NCBI GenBank assembly: GCA_036583965.1 | Contig: JAZBQD010000001.1 | Location: 29,670,597-29,734,596 of the forward strand | Origin: Prunella strophiata | Lineage: Eukaryota; Chordata; Aves; Passeriformes; Prunellidae | Length of the DNA: 64,000 nucleotides | Direction: 5' to 3' | Shown: piece after piece, positions 26,733 through 39,167 of the stretch | How positions within the stretch are numbered: the stretch's first letter is position 1 | Layout of the letters: every line of letters starts with the position of its first letter | Notes under the pieces: generated by a model | The model's input: only the letters and a program-made list of their open reading frames with translations | What the model was told of the DNA's origin: nothing | Databases searched by the model: none | Program-made: the position numbers and the translations under genes

Positions 26733-29700
26733 CACACACTAAATGTAGCAGTTTCAGAATTAGACAGACACAGGTGATGACATCAAGTTTTAAACCATAA
26801 AGCATCAGAGTTTTCAGTGCCATATCAGCTCACTAATTTCAACTGATCTAAGGCTTTTCAAAGGAGGGTACTACAACCATTTTTCTAAACTTACCAGTTC
26901 CAAGACAGAATCAGATCTAGATATCATGTCATAAGGTGACACAAAAAGTGTTTCTTGAGTATCTACTTGCAGCCCAAGAAAGCTCAGTTACAATATAAGG
27001 CATGGGGTTTAAAAGCTCCACCAACAAGCCATGCAGCAATATTGTGAAGAGAAGTCTGGGCTTAGAGCACAGGAATTGAAGTAGTTTATAGAGAAAAAAA
27101 CCTATATTTTGGGCAGTAATTCATATAATGGAATATCCTAGTTTAATACTCCAGTATCTTAAAGGAAATGTTTTAAATTCATTATCTGATTGTTCTTACT
27201 AACCTCAAATATTCTTTAGGAAAAAACCTTACCCTCTGGGATTCCTGCTAAATTCTTCATCTGCAAAGTTAAACTCCCAGTTCAAAGCCAGCTGCAGAAA
27301 ATTTGAATATTTTTACTCAATGAATCTGAGCTCAGCAGTCAGCAAACTAATGTTCTGAGACACAGGAACTGGCCACATGTTCTCTGAGCAAAACCATATG
27401 GAAAATTAATCACTTAGAAATGTAGGAAATATGAGAGACTATGCAACTTCAGCCCTCATTTAGGATGGCAGGCATTGCCCAATAGGATAGGGTTTAGAAC
27501 AAAAAAACCCAAAAGTAAACCAAAACAAACCCCCCACCAGAAAAACACAGCACACTGAAGCACAAGTGCTAAACAAGAAACAGAAAAAGCAATGACATGC
27601 TTAGTTTCTGGTAAACATATGAGACAAATTGTGCAAAGAACCTGCTCATTCTTGCAACTTGGCTAAAGACCCTGGTGCTGGCTGCATTAGAGGTCATGAT
27701 GTGACAAAGAGGAATTAAAATGCAGAACGTAAGGAAAGGTCAGCAGCTGCAGCATCCAAAAGCACAGCACACCAAAAAGGAAACAGCATTCAAAACAGAC
27801 AGTGCAGACCAATTCAGATACACCTACACAAGTAGCCATGTTATTCCTATGTAGAAATAAGAAGAGCAATTTCAAGAAGGCACAGTTGTGCCAAAATAAG
27901 AGCACTGAGCTTTGTCAGTACTCCTAGAATTCTTATGCAAGAAAACTGGGTCACAAAAGACCTGAAACCACTAAAACAGATTATGTAAATACTGCTTGAC
28001 TGAATTTACTGTGGTTGCTTCAAAAATCTCACCTTGTGTTAATAAAAGACTTTGCACTTGAAAAAACACACCTCTAAGACACATTTCTGTTGACCCGATT
28101 AATTTTTTTCTTGTCCAAAAGAAATTAAGAGCTTTTAAAATCTAGTACAGCCAAATTTACCAGGTTTATTTCTTCATAAACCAGAATGTGTATCTGTCAC
28201 ACTAATTTGCTGTCAAGACTAAGATCATTTAAAAGCCCAAATCAAGCATGAATGCTACATATGCACACAAAAAAAGAATGCTTTCCCAAAAATTAGCTAA
28301 GTGCTGCAGAAGGGACTGCTCAATTCAAGAAAAATACAAGACCACAGCTGGGAGTAGTCTCTCTGTAGTTCACTATCTAAAAGCAAGTGATATGAACAAA
28401 GTACTTACACAGCCTCTTTTCACAGAAATTTGAAACTGTTTTTTCAAACAAAACACAGGCACAGCCTCATCTCTGTCTCACAGCCAAAGAAACAGCAAAG
28501 TAGCAAACCAGCAAACAGTCCTTGTTCACTGTGAGAGGGAAGATGTATGAGAAAGTCTTTACAAACAATTCTATGGGTGAAGGTTCAGAGTGTTAACATC
28601 TTTGAAATAGGACTTAATGTCTCTACTAAGTTCAAGCAGAAGGTTGTCTCCTGAAACAGACACGTGGATCTGCACAAGCCTGAATTTTGGAACTTTGGGG
28701 TAAAATCACAGGTTAAAGGGGGAATGTGTGCTAGGCAGTTTGGGAGGGCTGTACCTTCCTGGTTCATCAGCCAAAGGGGAAAGGAAGAGGGCAACATGCA
28801 GCCAGGAGTTAAGGAGAAATGGAGGCTGGGGCCCTCCAAAATCTCAAGTGAGAAAATCCTGCAGCAATGTGCCCTAGTGGACTCTCTCCCTTTATTTGAA
28901 TACAGTTGAAGGGACTCCTGTCTCCTTTATGGACACTGGCTTTTCTTAGCCTGTTTTTCTGTACAACTGCTGTGTTAGGACCACTATGAAGGCACTGGAG
29001 AACTACCCAGGATTTAGCAAAGCTACAGTCATTTAAAGAGTATCTGCAGCGTGATAGCAGACAAATCTGTTCTAATCCCTTCCAGGAGCCAGTACTGCTG
29101 GTCTTTGTTTGTTGTGCTGCAATTTGGCTTGCCCTCCCAAATATCCCAACTAACACCCAGATTTGAAATAGTACTGCTGAGGAGACTGCTTTTCCTACTC
29201 TTGGCTTTCCCAGTGCAAACAGACCACATCAGTTTAGTTGTAATTCTTGAAGCATACAACTTGTTACTACCTCTCAAGTAAAAGGATTCATTTTTAGCAG
29301 GTACAAACAAAACTACATGACCGACTTCATTTGCTTTCTATTTCACCCTTGGTCTCTTCTTTGTACATGCACTTCATTTCCATTGCAAAACAACTGGTTT
29401 TGTTTGGCAAGTTTCTTGTGTCAGCCAGTATTAGTAACACAAAGATCCTTTTGTATATTGTACTTGCTATTTTCCCTTCCTCACTCTTCTTCCTAGCAGA
29501 CAAAATGTACCTCATTAAAAATTAGTTTGCAACTGAAAAATGTTTCAGTTACTTGGTGTATTCTTGCTTTCTGCCTGTCAGTTAAAGTAGTGAGTTACAG
29601 AAAGGTACTTATTATCATGCTAGCTAAATAAATACAAGTTTATCTAACTGTAATAATCAGTAAGTTTTTTAAAATATAGGAATGGTAATGTACATTGCAG

Positions 29701-32700
29701 CAAAGGTAATGTACTCTCAAAACACTGCCAATAACACTGACATTGTAACATTAAGAATACTATGCTCAAAACTAACACTGATCAAGCATAGTATTAAATT
29801 TCTGAAATATTAGAGCTTTACTCTTACTACACATAAAAATTCCCTTTGCATGTAAGTTAAGAACAGAGGGTGTTAAGTCTACATTGACAAAGCAAAACAA
29901 TCAATTGCACCTGGTTTCTCATCAGCTATCAGCATGATATATCTACTGATTACCAGATTAATTTAGATGTAAGGTTAAGTCTGTTCCTATGCTTGGGACC
30001 ACCTATTTGAGAACTTCACTAATCCTGGATGTATTTTCATCCCATTTGAAGACACTTATGAGCTTATTTTTAAACACTGCCTCATCAGCATCGACAGAAA
30101 CATTGAGAACCAGCACAAATCATTTACTAGGTAAAAACTGAGAAAGATCAAACACTAGGAAGAATATCTGAATGCCCCATCCTGCTTTTGAATAAGACAT
30201 TCTACTGAAACTCTATCTCCACAAACTAGATGGTTTTTCCAAATAAAATATGGCTCTGCCCAACACAGAAATTAAAAATTTCTTCCATTGAATGTGGTTT
30301 TCTTCTTCATATCCTAATACATTGACATTTCTCTTTTACTAGAATGCAAATTCACATTTTACTATGAAAGCTTTACTTGGTTTTATCCTGCACTTTGTTA
30401 CTACAAATGTGACAACAGAAGTCCTGGAGTTTACAGTGTCTTGTCTAAGCAGCATGCTGAAATCAAGATATAAATAATTCAGCAAAGAATCAGAGAGCAG
30501 CTCACAAAGGACAGTTCAGATAATGGATGATGCAGGGAGTTCACTGCAATACAGTATACTTCCACAAGTAGAAAAGGAGTGCTAGTTCTGCACCTGTTCA
30601 AAGGAACATAACTTTGAGTTTTCTACAAATTACTCAAAATACAGTGCAATCAAAGGAGTTCAAAAATATAGCCACTGCAGTCTTACAGAACTTGCACTTG
30701 AAAGCAGACCTGCAAATTAACTCCTCCAAAATTAAGTGAAGTTTTCTTCAGATTCAAATCTACAGCCCATGGAATTCTGGGGGAAAAAAACAAAACAACA
30801 CTACCAAATTAAAAAAGAAAAACAACAACCACAACACAACAAAGCTAAGTCTTAGAGAAAAACCTCTTTCCTAAAGCCTATGGGTATGCTCTTTTTTGCT
30901 CCACCTATTAAAGTGAAAATTCCAGATTTATCAGAGAACCAAACCAATATTAAATACGTAGTATTAAATGGACCTGCAAAGTTTATACTGCACACCAAAC
31001 CAGTCATTCAATTATCATGACAGAAACAGCTTTACATGACTGCTTTCTCCTTTCCCTGCTGTAACACAGGCTGCCATGTTCATCAAGTGGCACCTAAGAA
31101 GTCCTCATGAAAATTTTAGAATTGAAAACACCTGAGGACAAATAAGTCAGAGGAAAAAACAGTCTTGCTTAGAATAACAGTAATAAATTGATTACAAGCC
31201 CAACAAGGAACACTTGTAGTGTGACTGCTCTAACTTCATAGTCCCATTCCAATGTTTTCATCTCAGTAGAAGGGCTATGACTAAATCTTGTTCATTAGCA
31301 CACGTCATCTTCAACACTTACTGTCTTTGACAATGTCCTAACTCATGATCTGTGCCATTTGTTGCATCTTCTCCTTATAAGCAATTCTGTTTCTCCTTGA
31401 CATTGTCAGGCTAGCAGGTAAGACACTGCTCTTGGGTACACAGGAATAGACAGCACTTTAGCATAATGTAAAAAACAGTTTTAACAAAGTAAAGAAGATG
31501 AAAACTTGTCACCTGTTCTGCTGTACTCAAATAGCACTAAAACTGTCTTAGAGCATATCATTACAAAAGATGTACTTTAATAATTTACAGAAGTCTCAGA
31601 CAGTGGAACAAAACATTAAAAAGTTTATTTCCTCACACCAGATGACTGTTCCACATTCTGAATATCTAATACAATTTCTTGTATCAGCTCATACATGAGA
31701 TACAAGGGGATTTGCAATGCAAATTTAGCAGCTCAGAGAAATTTTTCAAGTGGTTTGCAACTACAAGGGGAGTTTTTTGGTCCTCCCTCTGCTCAGTGAG
31801 TAATTTCTCATTTCAATAAGTGTTTGAGGGACCAATTTAGAAGCCAGCAATATCCTTCATTGACTGGCTCCCCTAGGCCAATAGAGTACATGCAGAACTC
31901 TACTGCAGTGAATGCTTCTATACATCTGAATTTGAGGCATTGCTCTGCTGCTGTACACTTGTGAAAAGCTTCTTCTGGTCTGAATATAGAGGCCACTGAC
32001 ATATTTCCTTCTCTTTCCATTAGTTTTCTTTACTTATCCCGTTGTCTTCATTTCCAAAAGGAATATGAAGGCAAATACCTTATGTCAGGATTTTTCTTCT
32101 AGTAACCCCTAAGAAGTGTTCAAAAAATGTGTTTTGGCAATTACATTCAGTTTAGAGAAGTATTTTTCTGAATACCACACTGCACAGTCTGCAACCAACA
32201 TAGGCCAGGAATTGCCTCACTGAAAACAGTAAGACCACAGAGATTTATAATCAATAAACAGAAGATCAAGATCCTATGTCTGAACAATTTACCACAGCAC
32301 GTAAAAAGTCAGAAGTGTTGTCACAAAATTTTATTGACACAGTTATGCAAGAAATTTTAACATTTGGAAAAGAAAAATCATTAAATACCACATTGGAATG
32401 CAACACTTGGACTACTTTAGCCTTGGAATCTCAAAATTTGTCTCAAATTATATATAAAGTCTCTGTCAGAAGAAAACTTCAATTTCAGAACTAAAGCCCT
32501 CTACCATCTTGTTCTGCACAGCCTAAACATGTTTGCCAAAAAACCTTCTGGACAAGCTGGCAGTACATCGGAGTTCAAAATCCCAGTAACAATCAGAATT
32601 CCATAAAGCAGTTTCATCATGTCCTTACACAACTTTTCTGCAGTGCTGAGGAGCCTGTGTCCTCATCACAGATTAGCATCACACAGCAGCAGCAGCACAC

Positions 32701-33723
32701 ACATTGTTATGCTCCTCACGTCCCACCCTCCATCCATCCAGAGACTGCAATCAGGTATCTGATAATAATGCAAGTCACATCAGCTGGACTGCTGCTGCAG
32801 TGAACTGATCCATGCTGGTGCCTTGATGCAAATACAAGGACACCAGGGCCACAAGACATGAGATCCTGTCTTTGTATCACAAATACTGGTCTCCAGATGG
32901 AGCATTCCCAGCCTCTTTCTTCCCTTGCAGGTATGCAGCCTACCTACATTCCCTCTCAGCCTCCAGCTGAGCAATGGCATTGTGTGACACATTAAATAAA
33001 TAAATGAAGGAGTGCTGCAAAGCAGGAGTTGTGAGAACAAACACTATTGAATCACTACTGTTGCTACTGTGTTTTCAGTACTGTGGCTCTACTCCTTACT
33101 GCAAGTGATGTGTTTTCTCATCATCTTTGCCACCATGTGAAAACTTGCCTAATAGCCTTGAAGCACTGAATTGAAAGAAAAAGGTTTGTCAAACACACTT
33201 AAACTGATTACTGATCAAAAAAATAGCTTGTATTATGTTAAGCAGACATTTCTGTTTTTTTCATGTTTTTTATCCACAAAAATCCTGATAAATTAGGTAC
33301 AAGTGCATCTGTAGCTTGCAAGTAGCAGGATAAACTGCTAACCCATGAAGATATTAATTCCCAAGTCTACTACTAGTTTTATTGTCCTAGCATCCCAACA
33401 GAAGTGTTAGTGCCACAGAAGAATCCCCCATGATGTACTTCTTGAATATGCTCAGGAGGATGATATATTGAAGCAGCAGCAACCTGAAGTATTGTCAAGC
33501 AAGTACTGGAGGAGAACCAAAAGTACAGGAGAGGGCATTGTTTTAAATTCCCTCATCCCATCTTACTTTATTTTGTCCCAGATTTCTCTCTCACCATTTG
33601 GGATAAAATGTATACATCAGTAGTTTAGAAACAAGTAACTTTTTTTCACCTGAGAGATGACTCCTTTGTGGCTTTTGTTTTTTATTGCTTTCAACCAAAA
33701 GGAAAAATAAACCTTAAGTGGAA

Positions 33724-33726
<3 letters not shown>
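26733..33726. other. Non-coding stretch
   Basis: No gene is recognised over 7 kb. The block at 28585-29310 carries five short overlapping frames on both strands (81-115 codons) and slightly higher GC, but none shows a domain, so I leave it uncalled. An old retroelement fragment there is possible but not demonstrable. A/C-rich simple sequence occurs at 27500-27545 and 30780-30842, a short CAG run near 32684-32696, and an inverted repeat at 29756-29795. Confidence 0.55.
29756..29795. repeat. Inverted repeat, 11-bp arms, 18-base loop
   Basis: AATACTATGCT and its exact reverse complement AGCATAGTATT are separated by 18 bases. The arms are AT-rich, so chance is more plausible than for the other inverted repeats here. 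Confidence 0.7.

Positions 33727-33757
<31 letters not shown>
33727..33757 (+). repeat. Poly(A) tract, 31 bases, downstream of AATAAA
   Basis: About 31 uninterrupted A begin roughly 17 bases after an AATAAA hexamer (about 33705-33710), the spacing of a normal mRNA 3' end. This fits a retroposed transcript tail better than the other A tracts in the window. A weak GGGATAAA match upstream (about 33601) and downstream (about 33761) could be a target-site duplication, but it is only 8 bases long. No coding remnant is recognised upstream. Confidence 0.45.
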
Positions 33758-33760
<3 letters not shown>

Positions 33761-34785
33761 GGGATAAATAAAAGGAAACTAGCAAAAGTTAAATAATTAG
33801 CATTTTCATTGTCACCCTCCCCTACACTAGACCCTTTTCCCCTTTTCCTTCTCAGTTAGTGACATGCAGCCCTACACAGATAACCACATCAGTCTGAAGG
33901 TATGAAGAGGACACACATTCTCAAAGCAGCCACAGCAACACTACTGCTATTTAACACATTTGATTCACCAGTCTTCTAACAGGAACCACCCAGCACAGCA
34001 GCTGCATGGCAAAAATTATTTACATCTCATAAGGTAAGGATGAAAAGTTGACCTCTATAGGAAAAAACAAATTTTTTTCCCCTTAAAGTGAAAGGTGGCA
34101 AAACATTCATTACAAACAAACTTGAACTGAAACTATAAAACCTTCAACTAACAAGCACACATGAACCACAGCAAAAAAACCCAGCACAGATACTGAAGGA
34201 CAGGTACTAATATCAGGGGATATATAACATGAATCCTTCTGACTAAGCAGCTAGCTTTAGGACCAGTAGGAATTCAACAGGGTCTGTGAATAAGGGGTGG
34301 TGTTTTCCTGATTCCAAAGGCATCACCAGTATAGCCTAAGAGCACAGAAAATGTTACCTGCCATGACCACCCTTCTACAGAAAATACATTTGACATCTAT
34401 TTACTCTGATAACTCCATACAAGCCTGATGGAAAAAATGTTCATGCCTCAAAGGGAAAAGCTTTCTTTGCACAGAGAGCAAGGGGCTTTTTTCAACTTAT
34501 GTCAGAGTCTACCAATTACAGATTATCTTCCACCACTCCAGTAAACTGAGGAAGGTACTTCATCAGTTTCCATTTCTAAGATGAGAGGCCAAACAGACCT
34601 GCATAGCATCAATATCAACAAGCATACACAACAGGCAGTGACAGCAGGTTTCTGACTCCTTCAAGCCATAAAGTCAAAGTTTATTCACAGAAAACAAGTA
34701 AAACAAAGAAATCAGACTCTCCTCTTCAGACTTAAGCTTGCCTTTACACAGGGTAAGACTGTTATCCTATTTGAAACCTACAGGC
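33758..34785. other. Non-coding stretch
   Basis: About 1 kb of unique AT-rich sequence with short A runs. No gene, RNA or mobile element is recognised. Confidence 0.6.
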
Positions 34786-34990
34786 TTGAGGACTTGGACA
34801 TAATGACATACTTGATCTGCTGAAAGTATGTAGAGAGAGAAGCCCCCACTGGAGCATGGACAGGACTTGGAGCAGTCTGTGAAGAGCTGCAGCCCATGGG
34901 AAGGACCCACACTCAAGAAGTTCCTGAAGGATTTCTCCCATAGGATGGACCTCATACTGGAGCAGGGGAAGCAAGTGAGGAGTCCTCCCC
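34786..34990 (+). mobile_element. Probable fragment of an avian LTR retroelement
   Basis: This segment has an internal cadence of imperfect repeats: CACTGGAGCA, GGAGCAGT, CTGCAGCCCATGGGAAGGAC, CCCACACT, TACTGGAGCAGGGG, ending GTCCTCCCCTGAGGAG. I recall this pattern of ACTGGAGCAG and CCCATGGGA blocks as a recurrent interspersed sequence in bird genomes associated with LTR elements. The block pattern is seen directly. The family assignment is from memory and unverified. Two minus-strand frames crossing it (70 and 62 codons) are by-products. Confidence 0.45.
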
Positions 34991-36289
34991 TGAGGAGCTT
35001 TGCTTGTTTTGTTTAATTCACTTACACAGGCTCACCTGAATGTTATAAGACGACTAGTAAGGAATGCTGCCAAGCCAGGGGGAAAAAAAGAAAAAAATGG
35101 GGTTTTTTTTAACATACTAAGTTGGTCAGAAGTTGTCCTGATTGAGATGTGCCAAAACATGCCTTTATCTCAGAACCTGTAACACAGAGAGTAACCTCAG
35201 CTCCCTAGCTGCACCTCATGGAACCAGCTCCCATCTTAACTATACCCAACAGGATCACTTCTCCAACCAGAGGCAAATTAAAGACTGATTGATAGCTTCT
35301 TTGACTTAAGGGAATGCCAAAGTAGCACTGCCATACCACAGCCTTTGGGTCAAGGTCCTTCGAGTACAAGCACACTGCCAGTAGGCAGTGTTCCACCCCA
35401 TCAATGTTGCTATGCCAAAATACTTCATTTTTATACTCTCAGGATTGCAAGAGTTGGTGTTCAGAACAAATGATTGGCTGGAGTCATCTCAAGAAAGGAA
35501 AAGTCATCGATCCAAGTTCTTTCCATTGGAACTGACATTGCCTGCAACAGTAACTTGTGTCTCAGCCCTCCATCTGGGTCTCCAGTCAGGAGCACAGCCC
35601 CTTCACTCAAGGATGGCTCCTGCAGCCAGCAACAACACATGGAGGAGGCCCTGCTGTAGAGAACCCCAGGGAATGCCATTGTGTGCAGGAGCAACAATTC
35701 CAAGTGACAAAGTCTGCTCACTGATTTACAAAGCCATTTTGTATACTTGGTTTGAACATCATTATCTGCCAACAAACAATAACCTCCGAGTTGATGGTTG
35801 ACTTTGCTGTGACCAGGAGAGCTAAAGATGTAGGGCCCATAGGAAAGATGAAATTCCACCTTTTGAAATTCACAGGTTCTTCCCTCTCTGATCAAAGGAT
35901 GTTTTGGAATATTTACTAGTTACCACATTAACATTTTGCACCAAAGACAGAAGATTTACACCCTCCCCTGCTGCCTCTGGCAGCAGCTAAAAGTTAACAA
36001 ACATCACCAGGTATTTACGATTAAAATATTTCTTCACTAATAGAAATTAAAGTCACATAGACACACTTTGAATGGCCTTGTACGTGAAGAGGCAATAATA
36101 AGTGGATGGAAATAACAGTTTAAATACAATTGGGGAAATGTGATAGAAATGTACAATTGAGATCCTTTTGGGATTGGAGGAGGATCTGTGTGTGTGACTA
36201 TGATACTCTTAGTAGCCAACAATAGCAAGATGGCAGGCATTAGCTCAGGGCAAGCAGATCCATTTTTCCTTTTTGGTAACACATTCAGA
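34991..36289. other. Uncalled stretch with moderate GC and overlapping short frames
   Basis: This 1.3-kb stretch carries the longer non-repeat frames of the window: 35388-35801 plus (137 codons), 35461-35895 minus (144 codons) and part of 36037-36423 minus (128 codons). The first two overlap on opposite strands, and none shows a domain, a transmembrane pattern, a signal peptide or splice context. It may be the decayed body of a retroelement between the fragment at 34.8 kb and the GC-rich island, but I could not identify any retroviral motif. Confidence 0.4.
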
Positions 36290-36850
36290 TCCAGACTGCC
36301 ACTGCACTTGTTTTGGAACCGTAGGGCACAGGTGAGGCCAGGCAGGCCTCTGCCACAGTACAAAGCAGCATCAGGCAGCCCCAGCCCACCCAGCTCATGG
36401 AGACACCAACGTTTGGCCCCCATTTCATCTCTTCAGAGCAGCTCAGCCAACTTTTATCAGCACATCCCCACAGTCACAGCAGAGCCTGGCACAGCCCTGA
36501 GACCCTGGCGTGCTGTGGGCACCCACAGGCCCAGTCTGCCCCCATCGGCTCCAGGCCTCAGCCGCCCAAGTCCTGTCTGGAGGAGGGACCCTCACCCTCC
36601 CTGCACTGCTCCTGCCGGGGATGGACCCTCACCTGCCCTCCATTGCTCATCTCTGCACCTTTTAATGCTGGCAGTGGCCCAGCCTGCTAGCCCAGCATGC
36701 CCTGCCAGGCCGGGTGTGGGCTCTGCTGGGTGCCCGCAGCGCCCGAGGCCGGACACGGGACTGCCCAGCCCCGCTCAGGGACCACGGGCGCTCGGAGTGG
36801 GACAGACAGTGCCCAGCAGACACCCTGTGTGCAGTCAGCTCGTGCTTCTG
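36290..36850. other. GC-rich island with a CpG-dense core
   Basis: About 560 bases are clearly richer in G and C than anything else outside the minisatellite. Around 36700-36805 some ten CpGs cluster in about 105 bases (blocks such as CCCGCAGCGCCCGAGGCCGG and CACGGGCGCTCGG). Stop codons are depleted by composition, which yields a 256-codon plus-strand frame (36188-36958). Its product is Pro/Ser/Ala/Arg-rich and has no recognisable domain, and parallel frames of 97, 78 and 79 codons are open in the same DNA, so I do not call a gene. Possible readings are a small CpG-island promoter for an unannotated transcript, a GC-rich retroelement piece, or an imperfect minisatellite relic (GGACCCTCACC recurs at about 36586 and 36624). 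Confidence 0.5.
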
Positions 36851-39167
36851 TGGTGCTGGGGATCAGTCTTTCTTGGCTTTGGGGCTTATTTCACATCATT
36901 TGCTCGTTTGGTTGGGACACTGGTCATTTTTAAAAAACATAGCCCTGTACTGACTTAAGGTAGCAAAAAGCTAAAATTGCACTCCTCTGGGTTTCTATCT
37001 TCCACTTCTCACAGCACTAGGTAAGTTTCAGTGTTTCTAGTCTAGATCAAGGTTTTCACAATTTTTGCTTGTTTGTTTGGGGAGGTTGTTGCAGGCTTTT
37101 TTGTTTGGTTCTTGTGGCTTTTTGTTATGCCTTTTTTATACCCTTGATGCAGAAAACACTCAGCAAGTTAAAAACAGCACTGAATAAACAGTATGGGTAA
37201 ATTGAATTTATCATTTGTCTAAGAGAACACTACATGCAAACTATTACACCTACATTCCATTTTATTTAGAATGAAGGAAGCAGATCCTTTGTAGTCACCT
37301 CTCAGTAATAAAGGTTATAGTAAAGCAGACAATCCATGTCAATACTGGAAGTAATTCAGAAGCTCAGAGACAATTGAATGTTTTTGAGTAATTTCTAATT
37401 TTCAAACAGAAAATCACTAACAAAATGAAATTCAAATTAAACACAATATAAAACCTATATGTAACTAAGTCCAGAGTTGAAAAGCAATCTCCAGACTGTT
37501 ATTTTTAAACTCAAATGCCCATAATTAATGTTATTTCAATCAGGAAGGAGGTGCCATTAAAGCTGGCACCACCCAAGGTATCAAATGATTGTTTGGATAT
37601 TTTACTTTGTTTTTAAGAAACAGCTTTTTCATTTCCAATGAGGAACTCCACTGCTGATCTTCAAAACAGGGACTTCACCTGAAGCAGGAACAGAAAAGCT
37701 CCTGAAAGCAGAACTAGCAAGGAAGGAATCACATGTAAGCATAAGCAGTTTACTCATTGTGTGCTTCAATAAAGACAGTCAATAAAAACCTCTAAGACCA
37801 GCAAGATGGAACATGTTACCAAAAAACCCTCTGCACAAAGCTGAGGACATAAGAAAGGACTCTCTAGCAATAAGCAGGTTTTATCTAGGAGTTGCATGTG
37901 AAAGCATTGCAAGAGGTTCCGAGCACTCCAGCAAGACAGGACAGAGTTTCCCAACATGAGATTTTTTCCAGGCTCAATTTTCTTCCTAAAAGAATACTTG
38001 AGCTGCCAGGTTCCCAGCTGTCTGCATTGCTGTGGATTTCAGATTTTTTTTATGTTACAAGAGGGATAGGAAAACACAGAGGAAATTTAACATATTCACC
38101 AGAACACAGAGAAAAGGCTGAGTGGCTGACAGGCTCCTGGCTTATTTTGTAAACATCCCTTGAGAATATTCTGCTCACAGATGTGTTTCAAAAGAGCAGC
38201 AGTAGGTGGTAAACAAACACCATACACCTTTCACCAAGGAGCTTCTGTCATCTCTTCCTGATCTTAAGCTATCAGATATGCAACAATCCACTGTGCAGCA
38301 TCATTTCTTGAAATGCATTTTCAAAATACAGAGTATGCATGCACACATAAGATATTTATACTTGGACAATAGCTTTTGATGAGATAGGACTGTCTTTGCA
38401 GAAATACAGAAATGCTGTTTTTCTTCAGCAACAAAATGCTACATGAAAAGCTACAAAAATTATTTTATTCTCTAGATCAAATTCTAATGAATTTTAATTT
38501 TTCAGTGACAGAGAAAAATGCTCTGTTCTTTTTTCCACCAGCTGATCAGACATATTAAAACCAAAGAATGCCATTACAGAGTAATATAATTTTCTGCTTG
38601 AGATAGCACTTAAAATGTTAACCAATTGCCTGTGTGTTTAAGTCCAGAAACTTGTTTGATCAAATTCCACTTTCTAGTCTCTACCTGAGGTAATTAAGGT
38701 AAACAGACTCCACAGTTCTCTTGACACTTTGATTCAACAGTTAATCAACTTCACCTAGCAAAAATTTCCCATTTAATCTGAATTTTTCTGGGTTCAGCTT
38801 TCAGACATCTATGCTTATTTAGATGAAATAGGTATTTTCTCTATAATAATTTCCTTCAAGTGAAGGTACCACAACATAGCCACCAAGGTACTGCCTAATC
38901 CTTCTGAGCACCCAAATATATCCTTAAATCAATCACAGAAAAACAGACTTCAAATAAATCATGGTTCCCTTTTCCTCCTTCCTCCCCTCAGCATATTGCA
39001 AATTTGGATTGAGTGCAAAGCATTCCAGTACTGGCAAACTGTGCTTAAAGACACAGAGTCATCCCTAATTGAGGTTTTCTCCTATTCACCAGTTCAAGGT
39101 TCAGATTGGACATCTTGCACTGCAGCACACTTGAAGCTCACACCAAAACACTAATCCATTACCAAGG
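36851..39167. other. Non-coding stretch upstream of the minisatellite
   Basis: Unique AT-rich sequence with a G/T-rich run near 37061-37140. Short frames (63 and 86 codons at 37766-38152) lie on opposite strands and are taken as chance. The 60 bases directly before the array show no similarity to the repeat unit apart from the final CCACAGAACC, where the array begins. Confidence 0.6.

Noticed and set aside
28585..29310. Cluster of overlapping short frames as a retroviral remnant
   Set aside because: No protease, reverse-transcriptase or envelope motif, no primer-binding site and no flanking LTR could be recognised, so I left it uncalled.
32684..32705. CAG repeat as an expandable trinucleotide
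   Set aside because: Only about four units. Too short to be notable.
35388..35895. 137- and 144-codon genes on opposite strands
   Set aside because: They occupy the same DNA in antisense, neither has family features, and this length is expected by chance in moderately GC-rich sequence.
36188..36958. 256-codon protein gene
   Set aside because: The frame coincides with a GC-rich patch that depletes stops, parallel frames are open in the same DNA, and the product is Pro/Ser/Ala/Arg-rich without any domain.
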